Shown: one piece after another, positions 1 through 8,154 of the stretch
Layout: every line of letters starts with the position of its first letter
How positions within the stretch are numbered: the first letter of the stretch is position 1
The notes under the pieces: model-generated
Told to the model about the DNA's origin: nothing
What the model saw: only the letters and a program-made list of their open reading frames with translations
Database searches by the model: none
Program-made: the position numbers and the translations under genes
Source of the DNA: Bacillus sp. NP157
GTDB taxonomy: Bacteria; Pseudomonadota; Gammaproteobacteria; Xanthomonadales; Rhodanobacteraceae
Length of the DNA: 64,000 nucleotides
NCBI GenBank assembly: GCA_018889975.1
Contig: CP076546.1
Location: 3,472,001 to 3,536,000 of the forward strand
Direction: 5' to 3'

Positions 1-4
1 CCAC

Positions 5-241
5 ATGGCCCGTAGATGCCAAGTCACCAATAAGGGTGTGCAGACCGGTAACAACGTCTCGCACGCGAACAACAAGACCCGTCGCCGCTGGTTGCCGAAC
101 CTGCATGAGCGTCGCTTCTGGGTCGCCAGCGAGAACCGTTGGGTCAAGCTGCGCGTTTCGAACCATGCCCTGCGCACCATCGACAAGAACGGCATCGAAG
201 CCGTGCTGGCCGACCTCCGTGCCCGTGGCGAGAAGATCTAA
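5..241 (+). CDS. rpmB: 50S ribosomal protein L28
   Basis: This is a structural protein of the large ribosomal subunit. The 78-residue product opens with [20 protein letters not shown] and continues with a basic NKTRRRW segment, as in bacterial L28, and the length is normal for the family. It lies 11 bases upstream of rpmG in the usual rpmB-rpmG order, so the two are almost certainly co-transcribed. The promoter lies outside the window, because only four bases precede the start codon. Confidence 0.97.
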   Translation: MARRCQVTNKGVQTGNNVSHANNKTRRRWLPNLHERRFWVASENRWVKLRVSNHALRTIDKNGIEAVLADLRARGEKI

Positions 242-252
242 GGAGTCCGACT

Positions 253-417
253 ATGGCTGGCAAGCGCGACAAGATTCGCCTGATCTCCTCTGCGGGTACC
301 GGGCACTTCTACACCACGGACAAGAACAAGAAGAACACGCCGGAAAAGATGGAGATCAAGAAGTACGATCCCGTCGTCCGTAAGCACGTGATCTACAAGG
401 AAGGCAAGATCAAATAA
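253..417 (+). CDS. rpmG: 50S ribosomal protein L33
   Basis: This is a small protein of the large ribosomal subunit. The 54-residue product begins [20 protein letters not shown] and ends [18 protein letters not shown], typical of proteobacterial L33. It lacks the zinc-binding cysteines, so it is a zinc-independent C-minus form. The ATG at 253 is preceded by an AAGGAG-type ribosome site (240-245). An in-frame ATG further upstream lies inside rpmB and was rejected. A strong intrinsic terminator follows the stop codon. Confidence 0.97.
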   Translation: MAGKRDKIRLISSAGTGHFYTTDKNKKNTPEKMEIKKYDPVVRKHVIYKEGKIK

Positions 418-429
418 TTGATCTTCGAA

Positions 430-455
430 AAACCCGCCGGAAGGCGGGTTTTTTT
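430..455 (+). terminator. Rho-independent terminator of rpmB-rpmG
   Basis: A 9-bp perfect stem (AAACCCGCC at 430-438, GGCGGGTTT at 443-451) with a GGAA loop is followed by a run of T to 455. It begins 12 bases after the rpmG stop codon. Confidence 0.93.
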
Positions 456-484
456 CTCCCGGATACGCGACGGATGCCTTCAGG

Positions 485-862
485 ATGAAACCCTACAGAA
501 CAGCCCTGGCGGCGACCTCGCTCGCCGCCGCCTCGATGCTGGCCCACGGCCAGCCCGCGCACCCGCGGTCGATCTGCGACATCGCCGATGCCGATGCGAA
601 TGGTGCCCTGACAATCCGGGCACACGTGACGCCGACCATGCACGCCGGCCTGCAGCTCACCGACACAAAGTGTCCGGGAAAGCTTCTCGAGCTGCGGGAC
701 AAGGCAGGCGATCCGGCGCAAAAGGACGCGCTGTCCAGGGCCTTCGCGGCGCGCCTTTACGAGCGCCCCTACGCGCTGGTCATCTCGGGACAGGTGCAAA
801 CCCTCGATGGACGCCGGGTATTCGTCGCCACCGGGATGGCCTACGAAGCGGGCAACCCATAA
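485..862 (+). CDS. Small secreted protein of unknown function
   Basis: I do not recognise the family. The 125-residue product has a typical Sec signal peptide at residues 1-22 (MKPYRTALAATSLAAASMLA followed by HGQP). The mature part has two cysteines (in RSICDIAD and DTKCPGK) about 30 residues apart that could form a disulphide. The segment LVISGQVQTLDGRRVFVATG looks like a beta hairpin, so an OB-like fold is possible but unproven. The gene stands alone, closed by a bidirectional hairpin, and is convergent with the desaturase. Confidence 0.7.
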   Translation: MKPYRTALAATSLAAASMLAHGQPAHPRSICDIADADANGALTIRAHVTPTMHAGLQLTDTKCPGKLLELRDKAGDPAQKDALSRAFAARLYERPYALVISGQVQTLDGRRVFVATGMAYEAGNP

Positions 863-864
863 AA

Positions 865-888
865 AAACGCTGCCGGATGGCAGCGTTT
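865..888. terminator. Bidirectional terminator hairpin
   Basis: A perfect 10-bp stem (AAACGCTGCC at 865-874, GGCAGCGTTT at 879-888) has a GGAT loop and an A run on its left, which becomes a T run on the minus strand. It lies between the convergent ends of the secreted-protein gene (stop at 862) and the desaturase gene (stop at 911) and can serve both. Confidence 0.85.
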
Positions 889-910
889 CTTCAATCGCAG
901 CGCGGGACGA

Positions 911-2104
911 TCACGCCCCGACGGCGGAGTATCCCTTCAGGCGCTGCGCGAACTGCTGCAACGAACGGATGCCGCTTTCTTCGGCTTCGCGGATCCACTG
1001 CTGCAAGGCGGTCAGGGCCTTGTCGGCGCCACGCTCTTCCATCAAGGCCACGAGGCGGGCGCGGAAATCGCAGACCGTCTGCAGGGCCGGGCGATTCGCC
1101 AGCGCGGCATGCATGCGCTCGCGGGCATCATTGTCGAGCCAGCGGCCACCGTCAGCCAGCGAACGACGCAGGCGGCGCGGGATGGCCTTCATGCGATCGC
1201 CCGCCGAACCCATCTCTTCGCGCATGGTCGGCAGGATCACGTTGCGGTAGTAATCCGTCGTCGCCTGGAAGCGCAGGGTCAGCACGCCCTTCAGCGTCTC
1301 GGCATCCGGCAGGTGCACGTTCGGGCGGATGTTCAGCGTCGGCGCGACGCGCAACACCTTGGCGAGGCGAACCGCACGCAGGGTGCAGATCGCGGCCCAG
1401 CCGATATCGAACTCCCACTTGCGCAGCGCGAACTTCGCCGAGCTGGGGAAGGCGTGGTGGTTGTTGTGCAGCTCTTCACCGCCGATCCAGAAGCCCCACG
1501 GCGAGATGTTCGTGGCCGTGTCGCTGCTCTCGAAATTGCGGTAGCCCCACCAGTGGCCGATGCCGTTGACGAAGCCGGCGGCCCAGAACGGAATCCAGAG
1601 CATCTGGATCGCCCACAGGGCCATGCCCACCACGCCGAACAGCGAGACATTGATGATGGCCATCAGCACGGGGCCCCAGTACGGGTGCTTGCCGAACAGG
1701 CGGCGCTCGAAGAAGTCGTCCGGGGTACCGCGACCGTACTTCTCCATGTCGGCCTTGTTGTAGCTGGCCTCACGGTAGAGCGACACGCCGTCGAGGAAGA
1801 CCTTCCTGATGCCGAAGACCTGCGGGCTGTGCGGATCTTCCTCGGTCTCGACCTTGGCGTGGTGCTTGCGATGGATCGCGACCCACTCCTTCACGACCAT
1901 GCCGGTGGTGAGCCAGCCCCAGAAGCGGAAGAAGCCATTGAGCGTCCAATGGAAATCGACGCCGCGGTGGGTGGCGCTACGGTGGTAGTACAGCGTCACC
2001 GTGAAGATGGTGAGCTGGGTGACCACGAGCATATAGACCACCATCTCGCCCCACGAAGCGCGGGTGAGGCCGTTGGCCAGGAAGTCGAGCACCGTGTCGA
2101 ACAT
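911..2104 (-). CDS. Membrane fatty-acid (acyl-CoA or acyl-lipid) desaturase
   Basis: This is a di-iron membrane desaturase that inserts a double bond in saturated acyl chains, helping to set membrane fluidity. The three histidine boxes are visible: HRSATH, HRKHH and HNNHH. Hydrophobic segments include MVVYMLVVTQLTIFTVTLYY. The 397-residue length fits DesA-type bacterial delta-9 desaturases. The ATG at 2104 was chosen because MFDTVLDFLA begins the conserved region and a GGTGG ribosome site lies upstream. The longer reading frame runs into the promoter region. The gene is divergent from the ABC cassette. Confidence 0.9.
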   Translation of the reverse strand: MFDTVLDFLANGLTRASWGEMVVYMLVVTQLTIFTVTLYYHRSATHRGVDFHWTLNGFFRFWGWLTTGMVVKEWVAIHRKHHAKVETEEDPHSPQVFGIRKVFLDGVSLYREASYNKADMEKYGRGTPDDFFERRLFGKHPYWGPVLMAIINVSLFGVVGMALWAIQMLWIPFWAAGFVNGIGHWWGYRNFESSDTATNISPWGFWIGGEELHNNHHAFPSSAKFALRKWEFDIGWAAICTLRAVRLAKVLRVAPTLNIRPNVHLPDAETLKGVLTLRFQATTDYYRNVILPTMREEMGSAGDRMKAIPRRLRRSLADGGRWLDNDARERMHAALANRPALQTVCDFRARLVALMEERGADKALTALQQWIREAEESGIRSLQQFAQRLKGYSAVGA

Positions 2105-2135
2105 CGAGTCGTTACCACCGGGGTAGTGAAGGGAA

Positions 2136-2156
2136 TATACAGGTGTGCAGTCTATA
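2136..2156. promoter_or_regulatory. Possible operator upstream of the desaturase gene
   Basis: An imperfect dyad flanked by TATA on both sides (TATACAGGTG and TCTATA at its ends) lies about 30-50 bases upstream of the desaturase start, where a repressor such as a TetR-type fatty-acid sensor would act. It could equally be an A/T-rich core promoter. Confidence 0.25.
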
Positions 2157-2340
2157 TCCGGGATGCCATACCCACCAGCATGGAGTCCGGCAAATTGTGA
2201 AGCCCATGGTTGTGGGCCACGTGCCCCTTTCCGCACAATCGCCGGATGAAGACCCCTTACCCCGTTCAGCGATGTGAAATGCGCCGTGCACGATGCCCGC
2301 AGGTTCCTGCGCATTGCGCGCCATTCGGCGACATAACCGC

Positions 2341-3069
2341 ATGATCAGGACCGCGTTGCTGAACGTTAAGGGGATTTCCCGACGCCGCGCAGGCCGTCCC
2401 GCTGTCACGGACGTCTCTTTTTCCCTGAACCGTGGTGAAGTCCTCGGCCTGCTCGGCGTCAATGGGGCGGGCAAATCCACCACCTTGCAGATGCTCGCGG
2501 GCGCCCTGCGTACCGATGCCGGCACGATCTCGCTGGATGGCCAGGACTTCGTGGCGCAACCCGGGATCGCCCGGGGGCTGGTCGGATGGCTGCCCGAGAG
2601 CGCACCGCACTGGCCGGAACTCTCGGTCGAGGAACACCTGAAGGCCTTCGCGACGCTTCGTGGGATGTCGCGCGCCGCGGCCCGCGACGCGGCAAGCCGC
2701 ATCATCGAGCGCCTGCAGCTGGGCGACCTGCGTCGCCGTCTCGCCGGCGTGCTGTCCCAGGGCCAGCGGCAACGGCTTGGCCTGGCCTGCGCACTGGTCC
2801 ACGAGCCGGCGCTCGTGATCCTCGACGAACCCGCCAACGCGCTGGATCCGGTCCAGGTCGGCGAACTGCGCAAACTGATTCGCGAGCGCGCGGCGGCTGG
2901 CAGCGCCGTGATCCTGTCCACCCATGTGCTGGCCGAAGTGGTGGCCGTGTGCGATCGCGTGGCCATCCTGCACGAGGGGCGCCTGCGTCACGACGCCCCG
3001 CTGGGTGGCGACGGCGGCAAGGCACTGGATGCCAGCTTCTTCGCGATCGCCACGGGAGCGAGCGCATGA
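2341..3069 (+). CDS. ABC transporter ATP-binding protein (GldA/CcmA-like)
   Basis: This is the ATPase subunit of an ABC-2 type exporter. The 242-residue product has a Walker A motif (GVNGAGKST), signature motif (LSQGQRQR), Walker B (LVILDEP) and the switch histidine (STHVL). ATG 2341 was chosen because MIRTALLNVKGISRR begins the normal nucleotide-binding fold; an earlier ATG at 2293 would add 16 residues with no homology-like content. It overlaps the permease gene by four bases and heads a four-gene cassette. The substrate cannot be deduced. Confidence 0.9.
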   Translation: MIRTALLNVKGISRRRAGRPAVTDVSFSLNRGEVLGLLGVNGAGKSTTLQMLAGALRTDAGTISLDGQDFVAQPGIARGLVGWLPESAPHWPELSVEEHLKAFATLRGMSRAAARDAASRIIERLQLGDLRRRLAGVLSQGQRQRLGLACALVHEPALVILDEPANALDPVQVGELRKLIRERAAAGSAVILSTHVLAEVVAVCDRVAILHEGRLRHDAPLGGDGGKALDASFFAIATGASA

Positions 3070-3821
3070 GCCTGGCCGCCATGACCCGTCTCGAACTGCG
3101 CCGGCTCGCGGTGCGCCCGCTCGCCTGGGCACTGGCCGCCCTGACCATTGCGTGGCTGGCCTGGACCTTCGTCCTCGGCCTGGGCCAGTTCGTCGGCTTG
3201 CAGGTAAAACTCGCCGCCTCGGCCGACGCGCCGGGCTTCACCGACTTCGTCGCGATCCCCCTGCTCGCCGAACTGGTCAAGCTCTCATTCCTTGTCGTGC
3301 CGCTGATGACCATGTCGCTGCTGGCCGGCGAACGTCGCACCGGCACCCTATCGCTGCTGGCGTCCACCGGCCTGCCGGCGTGGCGCATCGTGCTGGGCAA
3401 ATACCTGGCCGTGCTCGCGTGGCTCGGCCTGTGGCTGCTGGCGACCCTGGCCATGCCGCTCATCGTCGGCGGCAGCAGTACGGCGGACTGGGGCAAGCTG
3501 GCCGCCGCGACGCTGGGCACCGCATTGATGCTGGCGACGCTGGCCGCGATCGGCCTGGCCTGCTCCGCCGCGACGGCGTTCCCGGCGATCGCCGCTGCGA
3601 TGGCACTGATCATCACCCTCGCCCTGTGGACCATCGATCGCGGCGCACAGGCCGCCGGCGTCAGTGGCGGCTTCCTCGAATGGCTGACCATGGCCACGCA
3701 CCTGCAGAACCTGTTGCGCGGGCTGGTCACCTCGGAAGACGTCATCTGGTTCGTCCTCGCCATCGCGCTTGCCCTGGCCCTTGCCATCCGCCGCCTCGGC
3801 GGCGAACGGGAGCGCCAGTGA
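3066..3821 (+). CDS. ABC-2 type permease (GldF-like)
   Basis: The 251-residue membrane subunit pairs with the upstream ATPase. It shows about six hydrophobic segments, including LAWALAALTIAWLAWTFVLG near the N-terminus and VIWFVLAIALALALAI at the C-terminus, plus the GERRTGTLSLLASTGLPAWR coupling-helix region common in ABC-2 permeases. The start ATG overlaps the ATPase stop (ATGA-type), and its own stop overlaps the next start by one base. Translational coupling of the cassette is therefore likely. Confidence 0.88.
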   Translation: MSLAAMTRLELRRLAVRPLAWALAALTIAWLAWTFVLGLGQFVGLQVKLAASADAPGFTDFVAIPLLAELVKLSFLVVPLMTMSLLAGERRTGTLSLLASTGLPAWRIVLGKYLAVLAWLGLWLLATLAMPLIVGGSSTADWGKLAAATLGTALMLATLAAIGLACSAATAFPAIAAAMALIITLALWTIDRGAQAAGVSGGFLEWLTMATHLQNLLRGLVTSEDVIWFVLAIALALALAIRRLGGERERQ

Positions 3822-5167
3822 TGCGCCGCCTCGACCGCTGGTTCATCGTCATTGGGCTGTTCGTGGCCGCAGGCTGCATCGGCTTCCTCAGCTCCCGCCA
3901 CGTGTGGACATCCGACTGGACAAGCGGCGCCCGCGCGAGCCTCGCGCCGGAAAGCGTGGCCGTGCTGGCGAAGCTGCCGGGCAAGGTCGACGTCGTCGGC
4001 CATCTGTCACCGACGGGCCCGCTGCGCGAGCAGACGGCCGCGATCATCGAGCGCTACAGCCGCGAAAAGAGCGACCTGAAACTGTCCTTCGTCGACCCCG
4101 ACAAAGACCCGGCGGCATCACGCCAGCTCGGCATCAGTGGCGCGGGCGCCCTCCTGCTTCGCTACCGGGGCCGCGAAGAGCGCGTCGAAAGCCCGATCAA
4201 CGAGCGCAATCTTTCCAATGCGCTTGAACGACTGGCGCGTGGCGGCGAGCGCGTCGTCGCCTTCGTCACCGGCGACGGCGAACGCCAGGCCGATGGCATC
4301 GCCAACGCGGACTACGGCGTATTCATGCGGCAGATGGAACGCCGCGGCATGCGCGCGGTGCCGCTGAATTTCAGCCAGACCCAGGGCGTACCCGAGCACA
4401 CCGACCTCGTGGTGCTGGCCAGCCCCGTGGCTGGACTGCCCGCGGCGGCCGTCGCCGCACTGGTCGACTACGTGCACGGCGGTGGCAACCTGCTGTGGCT
4501 TACCGAGCCTGGCAACAACGACCTGGGCACCGGTGCGCTCGCCGACGTGCTCGGCGTACGCGTCCTGCCTGGCGTACTCGTCGACGGCCAGGGCAGCACG
4601 CTCAGCGTGCAGGACCCGCGCATCGTCGTGGTGGCCGACTACCCGTTCCACGCCATTACCCGCGGCTTCCGCGATACGACGCTGTTCCCGCAGGCCTCGG
4701 CGCTGGCCCAGGTTTCCGACCACGACTGGGCCGTGGTGCCGTTCCTGCGCTCCGGCGAACGTAGCTGGACCGCCTTTGGTGGCATCGACAACGACAAGCC
4801 GTCGACCATCGCATTCCATCCCGAGGCGGGCGAGCTGAAGGGCCCGCTCGACTTCGGCTTCGCGCTGAACCGGTTGTCGCCCAGCCCGGCGAAGGCCGAG
4901 CAACGCGCAGTGGTGATCGGCGATGGCGACTTCCTGTCGAACACCTACGTCGGCAACGGTGGCAACCGCGCGCTCGGTGAGCGGATCTTCAACTGGCTGC
5001 TGGGCGACGACGTGCTGGTCAACCTGCCTGCGCGCGGCGCACCCGATCGGGTGATCGCACTGTCGCAGGACGGCCTCAGCGCGCTGACCTTCGGTTTCCT
5101 CATCGCGCTGCCCGCCCTGCTGCTCGCGACGGGCGGCTTCATCGCCTGGCGCCGCCGGAGGCGCTGA
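3821..5167 (+). CDS. GldG-like auxiliary protein of ABC cassette
   Basis: The 448-residue protein has an N-terminal membrane anchor (FIVIGLFVAAGCIGFLSS) and a C-terminal one (LTFGFLIALPALLLATGGFI) followed by a basic RRRRR tail, enclosing a periplasmic domain. This matches the 'ABC-type uncharacterised transport system' GldG architecture. The segments FVTGDGERQADG and VLASPVAGLPAAAVAALVDY resemble the flavodoxin-like or ThuA-like fold of that family. In gliding bacteria GldG works with GldA and GldF, but here gliding is not implied. The partner subunits lie immediately upstream. Confidence 0.8.
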   Translation: MRRLDRWFIVIGLFVAAGCIGFLSSRHVWTSDWTSGARASLAPESVAVLAKLPGKVDVVGHLSPTGPLREQTAAIIERYSREKSDLKLSFVDPDKDPAASRQLGISGAGALLLRYRGREERVESPINERNLSNALERLARGGERVVAFVTGDGERQADGIANADYGVFMRQMERRGMRAVPLNFSQTQGVPEHTDLVVLASPVAGLPAAAVAALVDYVHGGGNLLWLTEPGNNDLGTGALADVLGVRVLPGVLVDGQGSTLSVQDPRIVVVADYPFHAITRGFRDTTLFPQASALAQVSDHDWAVVPFLRSGERSWTAFGGIDNDKPSTIAFHPEAGELKGPLDFGFALNRLSPSPAKAEQRAVVIGDGDFLSNTYVGNGGNRALGERIFNWLLGDDVLVNLPARGAPDRVIALSQDGLSALTFGFLIALPALLLATGGFIAWRRRRR

Positions 5168-5169
5168 GC

Positions 5170-5658
5170 ATGCGCGCGCGGCTCATCGGCATCGTCGTCG
5201 TGCTCGCGCTGGTCGGTGCGGTCGCTTGGCAGATCTTTGCCGACCAGGCCGACGCGCAGGCGCATACGCTCACCGCGCTCGATCCGGCCGCGGTCAGCCG
5301 CGTCGCCATCGACATGAAAGGGCTGCCCCCGCAGCAGTTCCAGCGCCAGGGCGACGGCTGGAGCGGCAACGACCAGGGCCGCCCGGCCGAACTCGCGCAA
5401 CTGGCGGCGACGCCGGTGGCCGAATGGAAGCCCGCCCGCGATTTCGATCTCGCGAAGCTGGGCCTGTCGCCACCCATCGCCGTCCTCACCCTGGACAACG
5501 TCCGCATCGAATACGGCGACATGGCCGCGCTGGGCCGGCAGCGCTACGCACGCGTCGGCGACCGCATCGCCTTCATCCCCGCCGAAGCCCTGCCCCGCGC
5601 GCCCCGCACCCAATCCCTGCCCACCCAGCTAAAACCCACCTCCGCCTCCCCCCTGTAG
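5170..5658 (+). CDS. DUF4340-like periplasmic protein, last gene of ABC cassette
   Basis: This 162-residue protein has an N-terminal membrane anchor ([20 protein letters not shown]) and a short soluble domain with [18 protein letters not shown], resembling the small DUF4340 proteins that accompany GldG-like proteins. It starts two bases after the preceding stop codon. The C-terminal tail from about residue 140 ([19 protein letters not shown]) is proline-rich and encoded by an unusual C-rich stretch. The TAG stop lies inside a REP-like repeat, which suggests the 3' end was remodelled. Confidence 0.72.
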   Translation: MRARLIGIVVVLALVGAVAWQIFADQADAQAHTLTALDPAAVSRVAIDMKGLPPQQFQRQGDGWSGNDQGRPAELAQLAATPVAEWKPARDFDLAKLGLSPPIAVLTLDNVRIEYGDMAALGRQRYARVGDRIAFIPAEALPRAPRTQSLPTQLKPTSASPL

Positions 5659-5680
5659 GAGCGCGCCCGCGCGCGACCGA
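5655..5680 (+). repeat. REP-like palindromic repeat
   Basis: The motif GTAGGAGCGCGCCCGCGCGC followed by GACC is of the REP type widespread in pseudomonads and xanthomonads. It forms a short GC-rich hairpin. It overlaps the stop codon of the DUF4340-like gene. This is the only clear copy seen in the window. Confidence 0.6.
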
Positions 5681-5761
5681 GACACCAAATCCCTCCACCC
5701 ATCGCTGCCAACCAACCCCACCCCGGCTTGCCCCAGCCCACCCAACCCCCACATTTACCCC

Positions 5762-6574
5762 ATGCCCGAACTCCCCGAAGTCGAAACCACCCGCCGTGGC
5801 ATCGCCCCGCACATCGAAGGGCGTCGCATCACGGGCGTGGTGCTGCGCCGGCCCGACCTGCGCTGGCCGATTCCGCCGGAAGTGCAGGCACTGCTACCGG
5901 GCCAGGTCGTCGAAAGCGTCGACCGGCGGGCGAAATACCTGCTGCTGAACACCAGCGTCGGCACCGCGCTGCTGCACCTGGGCATGTCGGGAATGCTGCG
6001 CGTGCTGCCGTCGGACACGCCGATCGCGACGCACGACCATGTCGACATCGCGTTCGAAAACGACCGCGTGCTGCGCTTCACCGATCCGCGCCGCTTCGGC
6101 GCGCTGCTCTGGCAGATGCCCGGTGAAACCCACGAACTGCTCAAGGGCATCGGCCCGGAACCGCTGACCGACGCGTTCGACGGCGAGCGCCTGTTCCAGC
6201 TTTCGCGCGGGCGATCCGCAGCGGTGAAGACCTTCATCATGGACAACGCGGTGGTGGTCGGCGTCGGCAACATCTACGCCAGCGAGGCGCTGTTCGCCGC
6301 TGGCATCGACCCGCGACGGGCGGCCGGCAAGGTATCGCGCGAACGCTACGTACGGCTCGCGCAGGAGATCAAGCGGATCCTCGCCTACGCGATTACCCGC
6401 GGTGGCACGACCCTGCGTGACTTCCTCGCGCCCGACGGTGCGCCGGGGTATTTCTTCCAGGAGTTGTCGGCCTATGGCCGCGCGGGCGAACCGTGCAAGG
6501 TGTGCGGTACGCCGATCCGCGTGGTCACGCTGGGACAGCGGGCATCCTTCTGGTGCCCGCACTGCCAGCGCTGA
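5762..6574 (+). CDS. mutM: Formamidopyrimidine-DNA glycosylase
   Basis: This bifunctional glycosylase/AP lyase removes 8-oxoguanine and other oxidised purines from DNA. The start [13 protein letters not shown] supplies the catalytic Pro2 and Glu3. RRAKYLLL contains the conserved lysine, VGNIYASE is the helix-two-turn-helix, and the C-terminus carries the zinc finger (CKVC ... CPHC). The 270-residue length is normal. It is transcribed toward the minus-strand gene at 6581, with only six bases between the two stops. Confidence 0.97.
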   Translation: MPELPEVETTRRGIAPHIEGRRITGVVLRRPDLRWPIPPEVQALLPGQVVESVDRRAKYLLLNTSVGTALLHLGMSGMLRVLPSDTPIATHDHVDIAFENDRVLRFTDPRRFGALLWQMPGETHELLKGIGPEPLTDAFDGERLFQLSRGRSAAVKTFIMDNAVVVGVGNIYASEALFAAGIDPRRAAGKVSRERYVRLAQEIKRILAYAITRGGTTLRDFLAPDGAPGYFFQELSAYGRAGEPCKVCGTPIRVVTLGQRASFWCPHCQR

Positions 6575-6580
6575 GGGACG

Positions 6581-7354
6581 TCAGTCCGCCCAGCGCATCG
6601 CCGCGTGGGAATTGTTGAAGCGCGGATCGCTCTCGTCGCCGGCGAGCGATACGGCCAGGCCATTGGTGAGGCCATCGACATCGATCACCTGCCCGTCGAC
6701 GAAGTGCGAACCGAGCGCACCGAGTTCGACGAACTGTTCCGCCAGCGCACCCATGCGGTCGATCTCGCGATCGGGCACGTTGGTGATGCTGACATCCGGG
6801 CGGCCGAACTTGCGCATGCCGCGCGTGCGGATCCACGAGCGACCCTTGGTCTCTTCCGGGCTGCACAGGATCAGCACGTGGTGGCGCGGCGGCGCACCGC
6901 CGGCCACAAGGTAGTGATCGCGCCAGCTGGCGGCGTCGAAGAGGGTGAGGATCTGCGGATCCACCACCACCTTGCCGCCGACATCGGTGAGGCCGGCGAC
7001 CACGGCCAGCGTGTCGCGCAGGTAGTCGAGCTTCTCGCGGTCCGGGAAACGGCCGCGGATCACCATCACGTGCGGGGCGTCCTTCGCCGCCTTGAACGCT
7101 TCGGGGTTGTCTTCCTGCAGCAGCTCACCCAGCGCACCGGTCAGCGGGTAGCCCTCCCAGCGCGCCAGCACGGCGTTCTGCATGCTCTGCATCTCGACGC
7201 CATCGGGCAGGCCGGGGCTGCCGTACTTCGCGGCGGGAATGGCGACATCCGTGGGGAAGCTACCGAAGACGAAGAACAGCAGCACGCCCTGCTCGTCGCT
7301 GGGCTGCCAGTAGGGGCGCGGCCATTCGGCGGCAGGGGTCGTCGTATTGATCAC
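6581..7354 (-). CDS. Conserved protein of unknown function coupled to tdk
   Basis: I do not recognise the family. The 257-residue product has no signal peptide or clear membrane span. It contains hydrophobic strands ([35 protein letters not shown]) consistent with a soluble alpha/beta fold. It begins with GTG at 7354; this codon overlaps the tdk stop as GTGA, so translation is probably coupled to tdk. The C-terminus ([18 protein letters not shown]) is distinctive. The arrangement suggests, without proving, a link to nucleotide metabolism. Confidence 0.7.
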   Translation of the reverse strand: MINTTTPAAEWPRPYWQPSDEQGVLLFFVFGSFPTDVAIPAAKYGSPGLPDGVEMQSMQNAVLARWEGYPLTGALGELLQEDNPEAFKAAKDAPHVMVIRGRFPDREKLDYLRDTLAVVAGLTDVGGKVVVDPQILTLFDAASWRDHYLVAGGAPPRHHVLILCSPEETKGRSWIRTRGMRKFGRPDVSITNVPDREIDRMGALAEQFVELGALGSHFVDGQVIDVDGLTNGLAVSLAGDESDPRFNNSHAAMRWAD

Positions 7355-8004
7355 GCGTCGTGTCCTTCGGTGGGTTCGCTTTCGCCAAGGGGCAGCACCG
7401 GCTGTTGCAGCTCGATGCGGCCGTCGCCCGCGGTGATCGTCTTGAACTCCGCGCGGCTCACCGAGACATAGCGGTCGTTGCCGCCGATCTCAACCTGCGG
7501 GCCCTGGGTCACGGCCCGGCCGTGTTCATCCACGCGGACCACCATGGTGGCCTTCTTGCCCGAATGGCAGATCGTCTTGATTTCGTCGAGGTTGTCGGCC
7601 CAGGCCAACAGGTAACGGCTGCCCTCGAACAATTCGCCGCGGAAATCGGTGCGCAGCCCATAGGCCAACACGGGAATGCCCAGGCGGTCGACCACGTCGG
7701 TGAGCTGCCAGACCTGGTTCTTCGTCATGAACTGGGCCTCGTCGACCAGCACGCAATGCAGCGGCCCGCGCGATGCGATGTCGCGCTCGACGATGCCAAA
7801 GATGTCTTCGTCGCCCGCGAAACGCATGGCCCGCGCCTGCAAGCCGATCCGCGACGCCACCACGCCCTCGCCATAGCGATTGTCCAGCGCCGGCGTGAGG
7901 ATCAGCGTCCGCATGCCGCGCTCATGGTAGTTGTGGGCGCTCTGCAGCAGGGTCGTGGTCTTGCCGGCGTTCATCGCCGAATAGTAGAAATACAGCTTGG
8001 CCAT
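7351..8004 (-). CDS. tdk: Thymidine kinase (type II)
   Basis: This enzyme phosphorylates thymidine to dTMP in the salvage pathway. The 217-residue product has the P-loop [12 protein letters not shown], the Walker B-like LVDEAQFM and the lasso segment [14 protein letters not shown]. The type II family normally has a structural zinc held by CxxC pairs. Here the first pair reads ICHSGKK with one Cys, and the second pair position reads YVSVSRAEF with none, so the zinc site appears degenerate. It is divergent from rep and overlaps the downstream hypothetical gene. Confidence 0.93.
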   Translation of the reverse strand: MAKLYFYYSAMNAGKTTTLLQSAHNYHERGMRTLILTPALDNRYGEGVVASRIGLQARAMRFAGDEDIFGIVERDIASRGPLHCVLVDEAQFMTKNQVWQLTDVVDRLGIPVLAYGLRTDFRGELFEGSRYLLAWADNLDEIKTICHSGKKATMVVRVDEHGRAVTQGPQVEIGGNDRYVSVSRAEFKTITAGDGRIELQQPVLPLGESEPTEGHDA

Positions 8005-8154
8005 GCGGGTTTCCGGTTGCGACCGGGCATTTTAGCGAATCCGGGCAGGGCCGGGTGGGGCCCGGGCGACCCCGTCGCCCGCCCGCGCCGCACCCGCCAG
8101 CCCAGCCTGCTACCATCGCCCCCTTCGTTCGCCCGCCCTTCCCGGCCGATCCCG

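Noticed and set aside
7360-8154. Long N-terminal extension of Rep
   Set aside because: It overlaps tdk in antisense, and MLNPQQHAAVEY at 8155 is the usual helicase start.
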